From the NCBI GenBank assembly GCA_009693345.1, contig SHXL01000103.1, positions 1-9,649 of the forward strand: DNA of 9,649 bases. The letters run 5' to 3'. Below, one piece after another: positions 1-6,624 of this stretch. Source of the stretch: Betaproteobacteria bacterium. Its GTDB lineage: Bacteria; Pseudomonadota; Gammaproteobacteria; Burkholderiales; SG8-39. Position 1 is the stretch's first letter. Each line of letters opens with the position of its first letter. The translations under genes were made by a program, and so were the position numbers. The notes beneath the pieces are model-generated. The model made no database searches. It was given only the letters and a program-made list of their open reading frames with translations, and was not told the DNA's origin.

Positions 1-249
1 GCCTACGCGGATTGGGAGCTCGCCGGCGAGCGTCTGCGCAACATCGAAGGCGCCATCCTTCCCGACGCCAGCGCGCGCCTGGCTGCGCTTCAGTCGCAGT
101 TTGGCGCCGGCGCGGCATCGCTTGCCAGCGTGCTGGAAGCGCGGCGCAATCTGGTGGAAGCCAGCGTCCAGCAACTGGCGATGCGCGCGATGCAGGCAAA
201 AGCCCGCGTCGCAGTGCAGTACTTCGAGCACGACCGAGGTTCCCGATGA
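1..249 (+). CDS. cusC: TolC-family outer membrane channel of a Cu/Ag efflux system, C-terminal part (CusC-like)
   Basis: Frame 1 is open from the window edge to a TGA at 247-249 and gives the last 82 residues of a protein whose start lies upstream. The fragment is mostly helical. It carries the pattern typical of the last periplasmic hairpin of outer membrane factors: a run with QFGAGAASLASVLEARRNLVEA, where a Gly-rich turn precedes a Leu-Asp/Glu-Ala-Arg helix, and a final segment ending VAVQYFEHDRGSR. TolC-family proteins form the trimeric outer membrane and periplasmic tunnel that docks with the adaptor and the RND pump. The specific assignment to CusC rests on position, because the next two genes are clear cusB and cusA. 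The TGA overlaps the cusB ATG by four bases (246-249). With only the C terminus visible, I can support the family firmly but the symbol only by context. Confidence 0.
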   Translation, partial: AYADWELAGERLRNIEGAILPDASARLAALQSQFGAGAASLASVLEARRNLVEASVQQLAMRAMQAKARVAVQYFEHDRGSR

Positions 250-1703
250 AACGCGCAATTCTGTTTGTGGCGGCGGTCGTGCTCGCGGGGGCCGGCTTTC
301 TTGCGGGCAGATATGGAACGCACCGGGAAGCGGCTCCGCCGGCGCCCCAGTTGCAACAGGGCGAACGCAAGCCGCTCTATTGGCACGATCCCATGGTCCC
401 GCAGCAAAAATTCGACAAGCCGGGCAAGTCGCCCTTCATGGACATGCAGCTGGTTCCCGTCTATGCAGACGACAAGGGCGAGCAAGGCGGTGTCACGGTG
501 AGTTCGCGCGCGCAGCAGAACCTCGGCATGCGCACTGCGCCGGCCGAAATTACCGAGATCCGGCAGGAATTGCCGGCGGTAGGGGCGGTCCAGACCGACG
601 AGCGTCGCATGGCCCGCGCCGAAGTGCGTGTGACGGGATGGGTCGAGAAGCTGCGCGTGCGTGCCGTGAACGATCCGGTGCGTGCCGGGCAGGTGTTGGC
701 CGACATTTATTCCCCCGATCTGGTTTCGGCGCAAGAGGAGTACCTCCTTGCGCGGCGCATGGCGCAGGCGAATGCGGCCGACGAGCCGTTGGCCCGGGCC
801 GGGCGCCGCCGGCTCGAATCGCTGGGTGTTTCCGGAGCGGAAATCGGCAAGCTTGAAACGTCCGGCGCGGCGAGCCGGACGATGCCGATCCTCGCGCCCA
901 TTTCTGGAATCCTGAGCGAACTCGGCGTTCGGGAAGGCGCCATGGTGCAACCTGGCATGGCGGCATTCACCCTGACTGACCTCTCATCGGTCTGGATCGT
1001 CGTGGAAGTGCCCGAAGCGCAAGCGGCGATGCTGCGCATCGGCCTGCGCGCGCAAACGCGCGTGCAGACCTTGCCCGGCCGGACATTCGAGGGACGGTTG
1101 GACTACATCTATCCCGAACTCAATGCGCAGGCGCGCACCGTCAAGGCGCGGATCACGCTCGCTAATCCGGGCATGGCGTTGCGGCCGGGGATGTTCGTCG
1201 AGGTCGTGCTGGTCTCCGCCGCGCGCAAGGCGCTCACTGTTCCAACCGAAGCCGTGATCCAGACCGGCACGCGCAGCGTGGTGATCGTCATGGACGGCGA
1301 GCGCTTCCGCGCGGCAACCGTGAAGACGGGCGTGGAACGCGACGGACGAACCGAGATCCTCGGAGGCTTGAACGCAGGCGAGCGGGTCGTCGCATCGGGC
1401 CAGTTCCTGATCGACTCGGAAGCAAGCCTGCGCAGCGCGCTTTCGCGCTTTGAAGGAGGGGAAATCCATAAAGGGAAAGGAATAGTTACCGGCGTCGATG
1501 TCGGGAAAGGGCGCGTGGAACTCGACCATGAGCCGATTCCGTCGTTGAAGTGGCCGCGCATGACCATGGAGTTCGTGGTCGGAGACAAGGCCGCGCTCGC
1601 CCGGCTGAAGAAGGGCGATGCCATCGAGTTCGAACTGCGCGGCGAAGCCGACAAGGACGGCGATCACCGGATCGAAAAAATCACGCCGTGGAGCGGGAAA
1701 TGA
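246..1703 (+). CDS. cusB: CusB-type periplasmic adaptor of Cu(I)/Ag(I) efflux with fused C-terminal CusF domain
   Basis: This 485-residue membrane fusion protein links the RND pump to the outer membrane channel and handles metal in the periplasm. The frame is open further upstream (from 12), but I chose ATG 246 because a signal/anchor peptide (MKRAILFVAAVVLAGAGFLA) starts there, GAGG at 236-239 is well placed, and the upstream part overlaps the real cusC frame. Residues 45-75 form the N-terminal heavy-metal-binding segment: YWHDPM (45-50) and FMDM (64-67). M50, M65 and M67 have the spacing of the three metal-binding methionines of E. coli CusB. Barrel-sandwich and beta-barrel parts follow (about 120-400), including APISGIL and LTDLSSVWI. 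Residues about 410-485 are a CusF-like domain with H428, W436, M439 and M441, spaced exactly like CusF H36, W44, M47 and M49. CusF is a separate protein in E. coli; such fusions are known in betaproteobacterial SilB proteins. The TGA overlaps the cusA ATG. Confidence 0.
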   Translation: MKRAILFVAAVVLAGAGFLAGRYGTHREAAPPAPQLQQGERKPLYWHDPMVPQQKFDKPGKSPFMDMQLVPVYADDKGEQGGVTVSSRAQQNLGMRTAPAEITEIRQELPAVGAVQTDERRMARAEVRVTGWVEKLRVRAVNDPVRAGQVLADIYSPDLVSAQEEYLLARRMAQANAADEPLARAGRRRLESLGVSGAEIGKLETSGAASRTMPILAPISGILSELGVREGAMVQPGMAAFTLTDLSSVWIVVEVPEAQAAMLRIGLRAQTRVQTLPGRTFEGRLDYIYPELNAQARTVKARITLANPGMALRPGMFVEVVLVSAARKALTVPTEAVIQTGTRSVVIVMDGERFRAATVKTGVERDGRTEILGGLNAGERVVASGQFLIDSEASLRSALSRFEGGEIHKGKGIVTGVDVGKGRVELDHEPIPSLKWPRMTMEFVVGDKAALARLKKGDAIEFELRGEADKDGDHRIEKITPWSGK

Positions 1704-4700
1704 TCGCCGGGTTGATCCGCTGGTCCATTGCCAACCGTTTCCTCGTGCTGATGACGACTGCGCTGGTCGCGGTCTGGGGCGTCTACGCGGTCTTGAAGAC
1801 GCCGCTGGATGCAATTCCGGATTTGTCCGACGTGCAGGTAATCATCCGCACGCCGTTCCCCGGCCAGGCGCCGCGCATCGTCGAGGATCAGGTGACGTAC
1901 CCGCTCACCACTACCATGGCCTCCGTTCCGGGCGCAAAGACGGTGCGCGGCTATTCGTTCTTCGGCGACTCCTTCGTCTACATCCTGTTCGAAGACGGCA
2001 CCGACCCGTACTGGGCGCGCTCACGCGTGCTCGAATACCTGAACCAGGTGCAATCGCGGCTGCCGCCGCAGGCCAAGCCCGCGCTTGGGCCGGATGCCAC
2101 CGGCGTGGGGTGGATCTACCAGTACGCGCTCGTCGATCGCTCGGGGCGGCACGACCTGGGCGAGTTGCGCGCCATCCAGGATTGGTTCCTCAAGTACGAG
2201 TTGAAGGCGTTGCCGAATGTGGCGGAGGTGGCGTCGGTGGGCGGCATGGTGCGCCAGTATCAGGTGGTGCTCGACCCGGATCGACTGCGTGCCTACGGCA
2301 TTCCGCATACGCGCGTGGTTGCGGCAATCCAGGGCGCCAATCGCGAAACCGGCGGCTCGGTGTTGGAGCTCGGCGAAGCCGAATACATGGTGCGCACCAA
2401 CGGCTACCTGAAAACGCTCGCGGACTTCCGTGCAATTCCGCTGACGACGGGCAAGGGCGGTGTCGCCGTGACACTGAAGGACGTCGCGCGCGTGCAGGTC
2501 GGGCCGGAAATGCGCCGCGGTATCTCGGAGCTGGATGGCGAAGGCGAAGTCGCGGGCGGCGTGATCGTCATGCGCTTCGGCAAGAACGCGCTGGAGACGA
2601 TCTCGGCGGTCAAGGCGAGGCTGGCCGAACTCAAGAAAGGCCTGCCGGCGGGCGTCGAAATCGTCGAGACCTACGACCGTTCCGGCCTGATCGAGCGCGC
2701 GGTCGCGCACCTGCGCGACAAGCTCGCCGAGGAATTCATCGTCGTGGCGCTGGTGTGCGCCGCTTTCCTGCTGCACCTGCGCTCCGCGCTGGTCGCCATC
2801 GTCACGCTGCCGCTGGGGGTGCTCGCGGCGTTCATCGTCATGCACTTCCAGGGCGTGAACGCTAACATCCTGTCGCTCGGCGGCCTCGCGATCGCGATCG
2901 GTGCGATGGTGGATGCGGCGGTCGTGATGATCGAGAACGCGCACAAGAAGCTGGAAGGCAGTTCAGCGACAGGCGAGGAACGCTGGCGGCTAATCGGCGA
3001 CGCCGCCGTGGAGGTGGGGCCGGCGCTCTTTTTTTCGCTGCTCGTGATCACGTTCTCGTTCGTGCCGGTGTTCGCGCTGGAGGCGCAGGAGGGGCGCCTG
3101 TTCTCGCCGCTCGCCTATACCAAGACTTATGCCATGGCGGCCTCCGCCATTCTTGCCGTCACGCTGATCCCGGTCCTCATGGGTTACCTGATCCGTGGGC
3201 GCATCCCCGAGGAGACGAAGAACCCCGTGAATCGCTGGCTGATCGCCGCGTATCGGCCGATCCTCGCCTGGGTGCTGCGCTGGCCCAAGAGCACCTTGCT
3301 GATTGCCGTGGCGCTGTTGGCGCTGACGGCGATCCCGGTGTCGCGCCTGGGCGGTGAGTTCCTGCCGCCGCTGTTCGAAGGCGACCTTCTCTACATGCCT
3401 TCGGCGCTGCCGGGCCTGTCGCCTGCCAAGGCGGCCGAACTCCTGCAGCAGACGGACCGGCTGATCGCCACCGTGCCGGAAGTGAAGCGCGTGTTCGGCA
3501 AGATCGGCCGTGCCGATACTGCGACCGATCCGGCGCCGCTCGAAATGGTCGAGACCACGGTGCAGTTGAAGCCGCGCAGCGAATGGCGAGCCGGCATGAC
3601 ACCGGAGAAACTGGTCGAGGAACTGGATCGCGTGGTGCAGTTGCCGGGGCTGGCGAACATCTGGATTCCGCCGATCCGCAACCGCATCGACATGCTCGCC
3701 ACCGGCATCAAGAGCCCGCTCGGCATCAAGGTGTCGGGCAACGACCTCGCCGAGATCGAAAAGGTGGCCCAGGCGATCGAGCAGGTTGTTAAGCGCGTGC
3801 CAGGCGCCACGTCCGTGCTGGCCGAACGCGTCTCGGGCGGGCGCTATATCGACGTGACCATCGACCGGGCGGCGGCCGGGCGCTATGGGCTAAACATCGT
3901 CGACGTGCAATCGGTGATCGGCAGCGCGGTCGGGGGCGAAACTATCGGCGAAACCATCGAGGGCCGGCGCCGCTTTCCGATCAGCGTGCGCTATCCGCGC
4001 GAACTGCGGGATTCGGTCGAGAAGCTAAAAATGTTGCCGATCGTCACCGAGGCGGGAGCGCAGATCACCCTTGGCACCGTCGCGCAGATCGGCATTTCAG
4101 ATGGACCGCCGATGCTGCGCAGCGAAAACGCGCGGCTGGCGGGCTGGATTTACGTCGACATTCGCGGGCGCGATCTCGTTTCCGTGGTGAACGATGCGAA
4201 GCAGGCGGTCGCGCGCGAGGTAACGCTGCCTGCGGGCGTGTCGGTCGCTTGGTCCGGCCAGTTCGAATTCCTCGAGCGGGCGCAGAAGCGGCTCGCCGTG
4301 GTGATCCCGTTCACGCTCGCCATCATCTTCGTGCTGCTGTATCTCGCCTTCAAGCGCTTCGATGAAGCGGCGCTGATCATGGTGACGCTGCCCTTCGCGC
4401 TGATCGGCGGCTTCTGGACCCTGTATCTGCTCGGGCACAACCTGTCGGTGGCGGGTGCGGTCGGCTTCATCGCGCTGGCGGGCCTCGCGGCCGAATTTGG
4501 CGTCGTCATGCTCCTCTACCTGCGAAACGCCCTTGCCGATTACCCGCCGGCAAAAGTCCTGGAAGCCATCAACCACGGCGCGGTACAGCGCGTGCGTCCG
4601 AAGGCGATGACCGTGGCGGTGATCCTGGGAGGCCTCGCGCCCATCATGTGGTCCGACGGCACCGGCGCCGAGGTGATGCAGCGCATCGCCGCGCCGATGA

Positions 4701-4783
4701 TCGGCGGCATGATTACGGCACCATTGCTTTCGATGCTTGTGATTCCCGCGGCATACTTTCTGATGCGAAGAGGCAGGAAGTGA
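1700..4783 (+). CDS. cusA: CusA-type HME-RND Cu(I)/Ag(I) efflux pump
   Basis: This 1027-residue inner membrane pump uses the proton gradient to export Cu(I)/Ag(I) through CusBC. I chose ATG 1700 (GGAG at 1690-1693, ATGA overlap with cusB); the longer open frame upstream lies inside cusB. The start MIAGLIRWSIANRFLVLM and TM1 (about 13-32) match CusA, as do the motifs TPLDAIPDLSDVQV, GEFLPPLFEGDLLYMP and IRNRIDMLATGIKSPLGIKV. The three metal-site methionines are M566, M616 and M665, spaced like E. coli M573, M623 and M672. Proton-relay residues D405 and E412 lie in GAMVDAAVVMIEN. By my alignment from memory, the relay methionines at E. coli 271, 403, 410, 486, 501 and 1009 are kept (M271, M403, M410, M479, M494, M993), while 391 is Leu and 755 is Thr (T748). 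Two loops are shorter than in E. coli, by about 7 and 9 residues. The methionine set supports monovalent metal rather than Zn/Co/Cd (CzcA). silA would be an equally fair name. Confidence 0.
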   Translation: MIAGLIRWSIANRFLVLMTTALVAVWGVYAVLKTPLDAIPDLSDVQVIIRTPFPGQAPRIVEDQVTYPLTTTMASVPGAKTVRGYSFFGDSFVYILFEDGTDPYWARSRVLEYLNQVQSRLPPQAKPALGPDATGVGWIYQYALVDRSGRHDLGELRAIQDWFLKYELKALPNVAEVASVGGMVRQYQVVLDPDRLRAYGIPHTRVVAAIQGANRETGGSVLELGEAEYMVRTNGYLKTLADFRAIPLTTGKGGVAVTLKDVARVQVGPEMRRGISELDGEGEVAGGVIVMRFGKNALETISAVKARLAELKKGLPAGVEIVETYDRSGLIERAVAHLRDKLAEEFIVVALVCAAFLLHLRSALVAIVTLPLGVLAAFIVMHFQGVNANILSLGGLAIAIGAMVDAAVVMIENAHKKLEGSSATGEERWRLIGDAAVEVGPALFFSLLVITFSFVPVFALEAQEGRLFSPLAYTKTYAMAASAILAVTLIPVLMGYLIRGRIPEETKNPVNRWLIAAYRPILAWVLRWPKSTLLIAVALLALTAIPVSRLGGEFLPPLFEGDLLYMPSALPGLSPAKAAELLQQTDRLIATVPEVKRVFGKIGRADTATDPAPLEMVETTVQLKPRSEWRAGMTPEKLVEELDRVVQLPGLANIWIPPIRNRIDMLATGIKSPLGIKVSGNDLAEIEKVAQAIEQVVKRVPGATSVLAERVSGGRYIDVTIDRAAAGRYGLNIVDVQSVIGSAVGGETIGETIEGRRRFPISVRYPRELRDSVEKLKMLPIVTEAGAQITLGTVAQIGISDGPPMLRSENARLAGWIYVDIRGRDLVSVVNDAKQAVAREVTLPAGVSVAWSGQFEFLERAQKRLAVVIPFTLAIIFVLLYLAFKRFDEAALIMVTLPFALIGGFWTLYLLGHNLSVAGAVGFIALAGLAAEFGVVMLLYLRNALADYPPAKVLEAINHGAVQRVRPKAMTVAVILGGLAPIMWSDGTGAEVMQRIAAPMIGGMITAPLLSMLVIPAAYFLMRRGRK
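4767..4782 (+). promoter_or_regulatory. Shine-Dalgarno and GTG start overlapping the cusA stop
   Basis: GAAGAGG at 4767-4773 is followed after six bases by GTG at 4780-4782, which overlaps the cusA TGA (4781-4783) as GTGA. This site decides the start of the downstream small gene. The alternative ATG at 4813 has only a distant AAGGG about 14 bases upstream. The arrangement copies the ATGA overlaps at the two earlier junctions and suggests translational coupling. Confidence 0.
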
Positions 4784-5007
4784 CTTCGAGCAAGGGCACG
4801 GCGTCGATACCGATGTGGAAGAGGTCCTGGATCCTTTTCACTGCAATTTGGGTGTTCGTCGCGTTGCTCAACGCGCTCACCTCGCTTGCGTTTGCCGAGG
4901 AGATTCCACCGGACCGGCAACTCACGCTACTGACGGTGGCGATCGCAGTGCCCGCGACGCTCTATGCGGCGGGATGGCTGCGGGAACGCCTACGCCGCGG
5001 CCGTTGA
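4780..5007 (+). CDS. Small two-helix membrane protein coupled to cusA, function unknown
   Basis: The frame encodes 75 residues from GTG 4780, or 64 from ATG 4813. I prefer the GTG because of the Shine-Dalgarno at 4767-4773 and the 4-base overlap with cusA. Two hydrophobic stretches are visible: WILFTAIWVFVALLNALTS and, after a short acidic/polar loop (EEIPPDRQ), LTLLTVAIAVPATLYAAGWL. The N-terminal side (KGTASIPMWKRS) and the C-terminal tail (RERLRRGR) are basic. By the positive-inside rule this suggests a hairpin with both ends in the cytoplasm. I recognise no family and see no Cys, His or Met cluster that would point to metal binding. As the last gene of the overlapping cusCBA set it could be an accessory subunit or stabiliser of the pump, but that is only a guess from position. 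The gene stops one base before the opposing stop of the next gene. Confidence 0.
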   Translation: MTSSKGTASIPMWKRSWILFTAIWVFVALLNALTSLAFAEEIPPDRQLTLLTVAIAVPATLYAAGWLRERLRRGR

Positions 5008-5008
5008 T

Positions 5009-5662
5009 CTAGGGCAGTTTGAGCAGACCGTTGGCCGCGCCAGTGCCGCGCAACTGCGCGCATTGTCCGGCAGACAGGCGCGTATTCCCCGGTGCGGTGT
5101 CCTCGCGCATCAAATTGCCGGGCTCGCCCGAGTGCTCGCCGCTGTCCATGAGGACATGCGCCAGTTCGTGAGCGAGCGCGATACCAAGATCGCGCGTGCC
5201 ACGCGTAACCCATACCGTGTCGGCGAGCTCAGGGCGGGTGCGACTGTTTCCGCGGCCGATCGCTTCGGCGTCGAATGCGGGACTCTGGCGCGTGCCGGCG
5301 ACAAAGTAGACCGTCGGCTTAGCGAGCTGCAGCGCCGCCGCCAGCTGGCGCGATATCGGCGTCAGGAAATCGCGAAACCGGGCTGGCGCGTCGACCTGGA
5401 CCAACTCCGCTGACTTCAATGTCACGCCGCACTGCTCCAGGATTCTTGCGAGCTGCGCGACGGCGGGGCGGATTTCTTCCCTCGACCAGCCGGTTTCGTT
5501 CAGGTACGCGAATGAGATGTTGATGCCGTGCGAGGGTGTTGTCGCGCCTTGCTCAAGCGCGATCTCCTCACGACCAGTCACCGAGATCGGGACGGCGACC
5601 TGCGCATGCACCGGAGCCGCGGCGAGGAACAGGAGCGCGAACATTCGCATGTGCGAAATCAT
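5009..5662 (-). CDS. Secreted zincin-like metalloprotease candidate
   Basis: This 217-residue protein is read leftwards. An N-terminal signal peptide ends near A20 (FALLFLAAAPVHA, then QVAV), so the product is probably periplasmic or secreted. The key motif is HELAH at 165-169, the HExxH zinc and catalytic motif. H177 lies seven residues after H169 and is a possible third zinc ligand (metzincins have five residues between). GNLM at 182-185 may be a Met-turn. C78 and C201 could form a disulfide. I know no specific family name, and the substrate cannot be read from the sequence. Three ATGs are possible near the start (residues 1, 5, 7); none has a good Shine-Dalgarno, and all give the same mature protein. 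The gene converges on the cus operon with a one-base gap and is divergent from the Bug-protein gene, so it is likely its own transcription unit. It could also be an inactive homologue. Confidence 0.
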   Translation of the reverse strand: MISHMRMFALLFLAAAPVHAQVAVPISVTGREEIALEQGATTPSHGINISFAYLNETGWSREEIRPAVAQLARILEQCGVTLKSAELVQVDAPARFRDFLTPISRQLAAALQLAKPTVYFVAGTRQSPAFDAEAIGRGNSRTRPELADTVWVTRGTRDLGIALAHELAHVLMDSGEHSGEPGNLMREDTAPGNTRLSAGQCAQLRGTGAANGLLKLP

Positions 5663-5715
5663 GGCCGGAATCGTTTTATTTTAGCTGCGGCTACCACTAG
5701 GCTTGCGCTCTGCCT

Positions 5716-5721
5716 GAGGAG
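5716..5721 (+). promoter_or_regulatory. Shine-Dalgarno for the Bug-type binding protein
   Basis: GAGGAG lies six bases upstream of ATG 5728 and fixes the start of this gene. The 65-base gap between the two divergent starts (5663-5727) must hold the promoters of both genes. I see only an AT-rich patch (5674-5683) and no convincing -35/-10 pair. Confidence 0.
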
Positions 5722-5727
5722 AGCCAC

Positions 5728-6612
5728 ATGAGACTGATCGCAACGCTGGCGGCCGTGCTGGTCACAGTGGCTGTCCAGGCGCAGGAATTCCCGTCGAGGC
5801 CGTTGCGCTTCATCGTGCCGTACCCGCCCGGTGCGCTTACCGACGTTCTCGCGCGTGTCATCGGCGAGCGGCTGGGAACGGGGCTCAAGCAGCCCGTGGT
5901 TGTTGAGAACCGTGCCGGCGCGGGAACGCTGCTGGGCGCCGAAATCGTAGCCAAGGCCCCCGCTGACGGCTATACGCTGCTGATGGCGACCTCGACCACA
6001 CTCGGCATCAGCCCGGCGCTCTACCCCAACTCGCCGGTCAATCCGGCGAAGAACGTGAAGGAATTCATTGATCAGGTGAAGAAGAACCCAGGCAAGTTCA
6101 ACTATGCCTCCTCGGGCAGCGGCAGCCCGCACCACCTTTTCATGGAGGTGCTGAAGAAGGAACAGGGACTCGATATCCAGCATGTGCCGTACAAGGGCTC
6201 GGCGCTCGCCGTGTTCGACGTCATTGGCGGAAAACCGGAAGTGATGTTCCTGGATTTCTCGGTCGCCGTGCCCAACATCAAGGGCGGCAAGATCAATGCT
6301 CTAGGAACTTCCGCCGGCAAGCAGTCCGTGCTGATGCCCGAGGTGCCGCCGATCTCCGCGACGCTGCCCGGATTCGACTGGCAGGCGTGGCAGGGCGTGG
6401 TGACCACCGGTGGCACGCCGCCCGCGGTGGTCGCGCGCCTGAACGCCGAGATGCAGAAATTCCAGCAGACCGACGAATTCCGCGCCCAGCTGCTCAAATT
6501 TGGCATGGAACCATGGTCGCCGAACACCGCGGCGGAATTTGCGGACATCGTCAAGACCGACGTCGGCCGCTGGGCGGGCGTGGTAAAAGCTGCCGGCCTC
6601 AAAGTTGACTGA
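5728..6612 (+). CDS. Bug-family (TctC-like) periplasmic solute-binding protein, internally shortened
   Basis: The gene encodes 294 residues with a signal peptide (MRLIATLAAVLVTVAVQA, then QEFP). Bug proteins are periplasmic receptors, typically for carboxylates or aromatic acids, that may feed TctAB-type transporters; no TctA/TctB gene is visible here. Family marks in order are RPLRFIVPYPPGALTDVLAR (24-43, with GALTD where GGxxD is usual), VENRAGAGTLLGAEIVAKAP, ADGYTLLMATSTTLGISPALY, NPGKFNYASSGSGSPHHLFME and HVPYKGSALAVFDVIGG. Members are usually about 320 residues. Here the usual stretch between 'ALYP' and 'AKNVKEF' (the DFxPVxLxxxxPxxLVVNPxxP region) is reduced to NSPVNP at 101-106, so about 25-30 residues are missing in frame. 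That stretch includes a strand near the interdomain crossing, so binding may be impaired. The C terminus is complete. The next gene starts 12 bases downstream, so the two are probably co-transcribed. Confidence 0.
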   Translation: MRLIATLAAVLVTVAVQAQEFPSRPLRFIVPYPPGALTDVLARVIGERLGTGLKQPVVVENRAGAGTLLGAEIVAKAPADGYTLLMATSTTLGISPALYPNSPVNPAKNVKEFIDQVKKNPGKFNYASSGSGSPHHLFMEVLKKEQGLDIQHVPYKGSALAVFDVIGGKPEVMFLDFSVAVPNIKGGKINALGTSAGKQSVLMPEVPPISATLPGFDWQAWQGVVTTGGTPPAVVARLNAEMQKFQQTDEFRAQLLKFGMEPWSPNTAAEFADIVKTDVGRWAGVVKAAGLKVD

Positions 6613-6624
6613 AAGGGATACCAG

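Noticed and set aside
12..245. Upstream extension of the cusB frame from ATG 12
   Set aside because: It overlaps the genuine cusC frame, translates to Arg-rich low-complexity sequence, and the true signal/anchor peptide begins at 246.
984..2944. Long antisense open frames opposite cusB and cusA (984-1814 and 2021-2944, - strand)
   Set aside because: They mirror strongly conserved coding sequence on the + strand, have His/Arg-rich unlikely compositions and no family motifs. They are by-products of high GC codon use.
5678..5683. TAAAAT on the - strand as a -10 box for the zincin gene
   Set aside because: It matches TATAAT at five of six positions, but no -35-like hexamer is found at 16-18 bases, and it would leave a leader of only about nine bases. 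Too weak to annotate.
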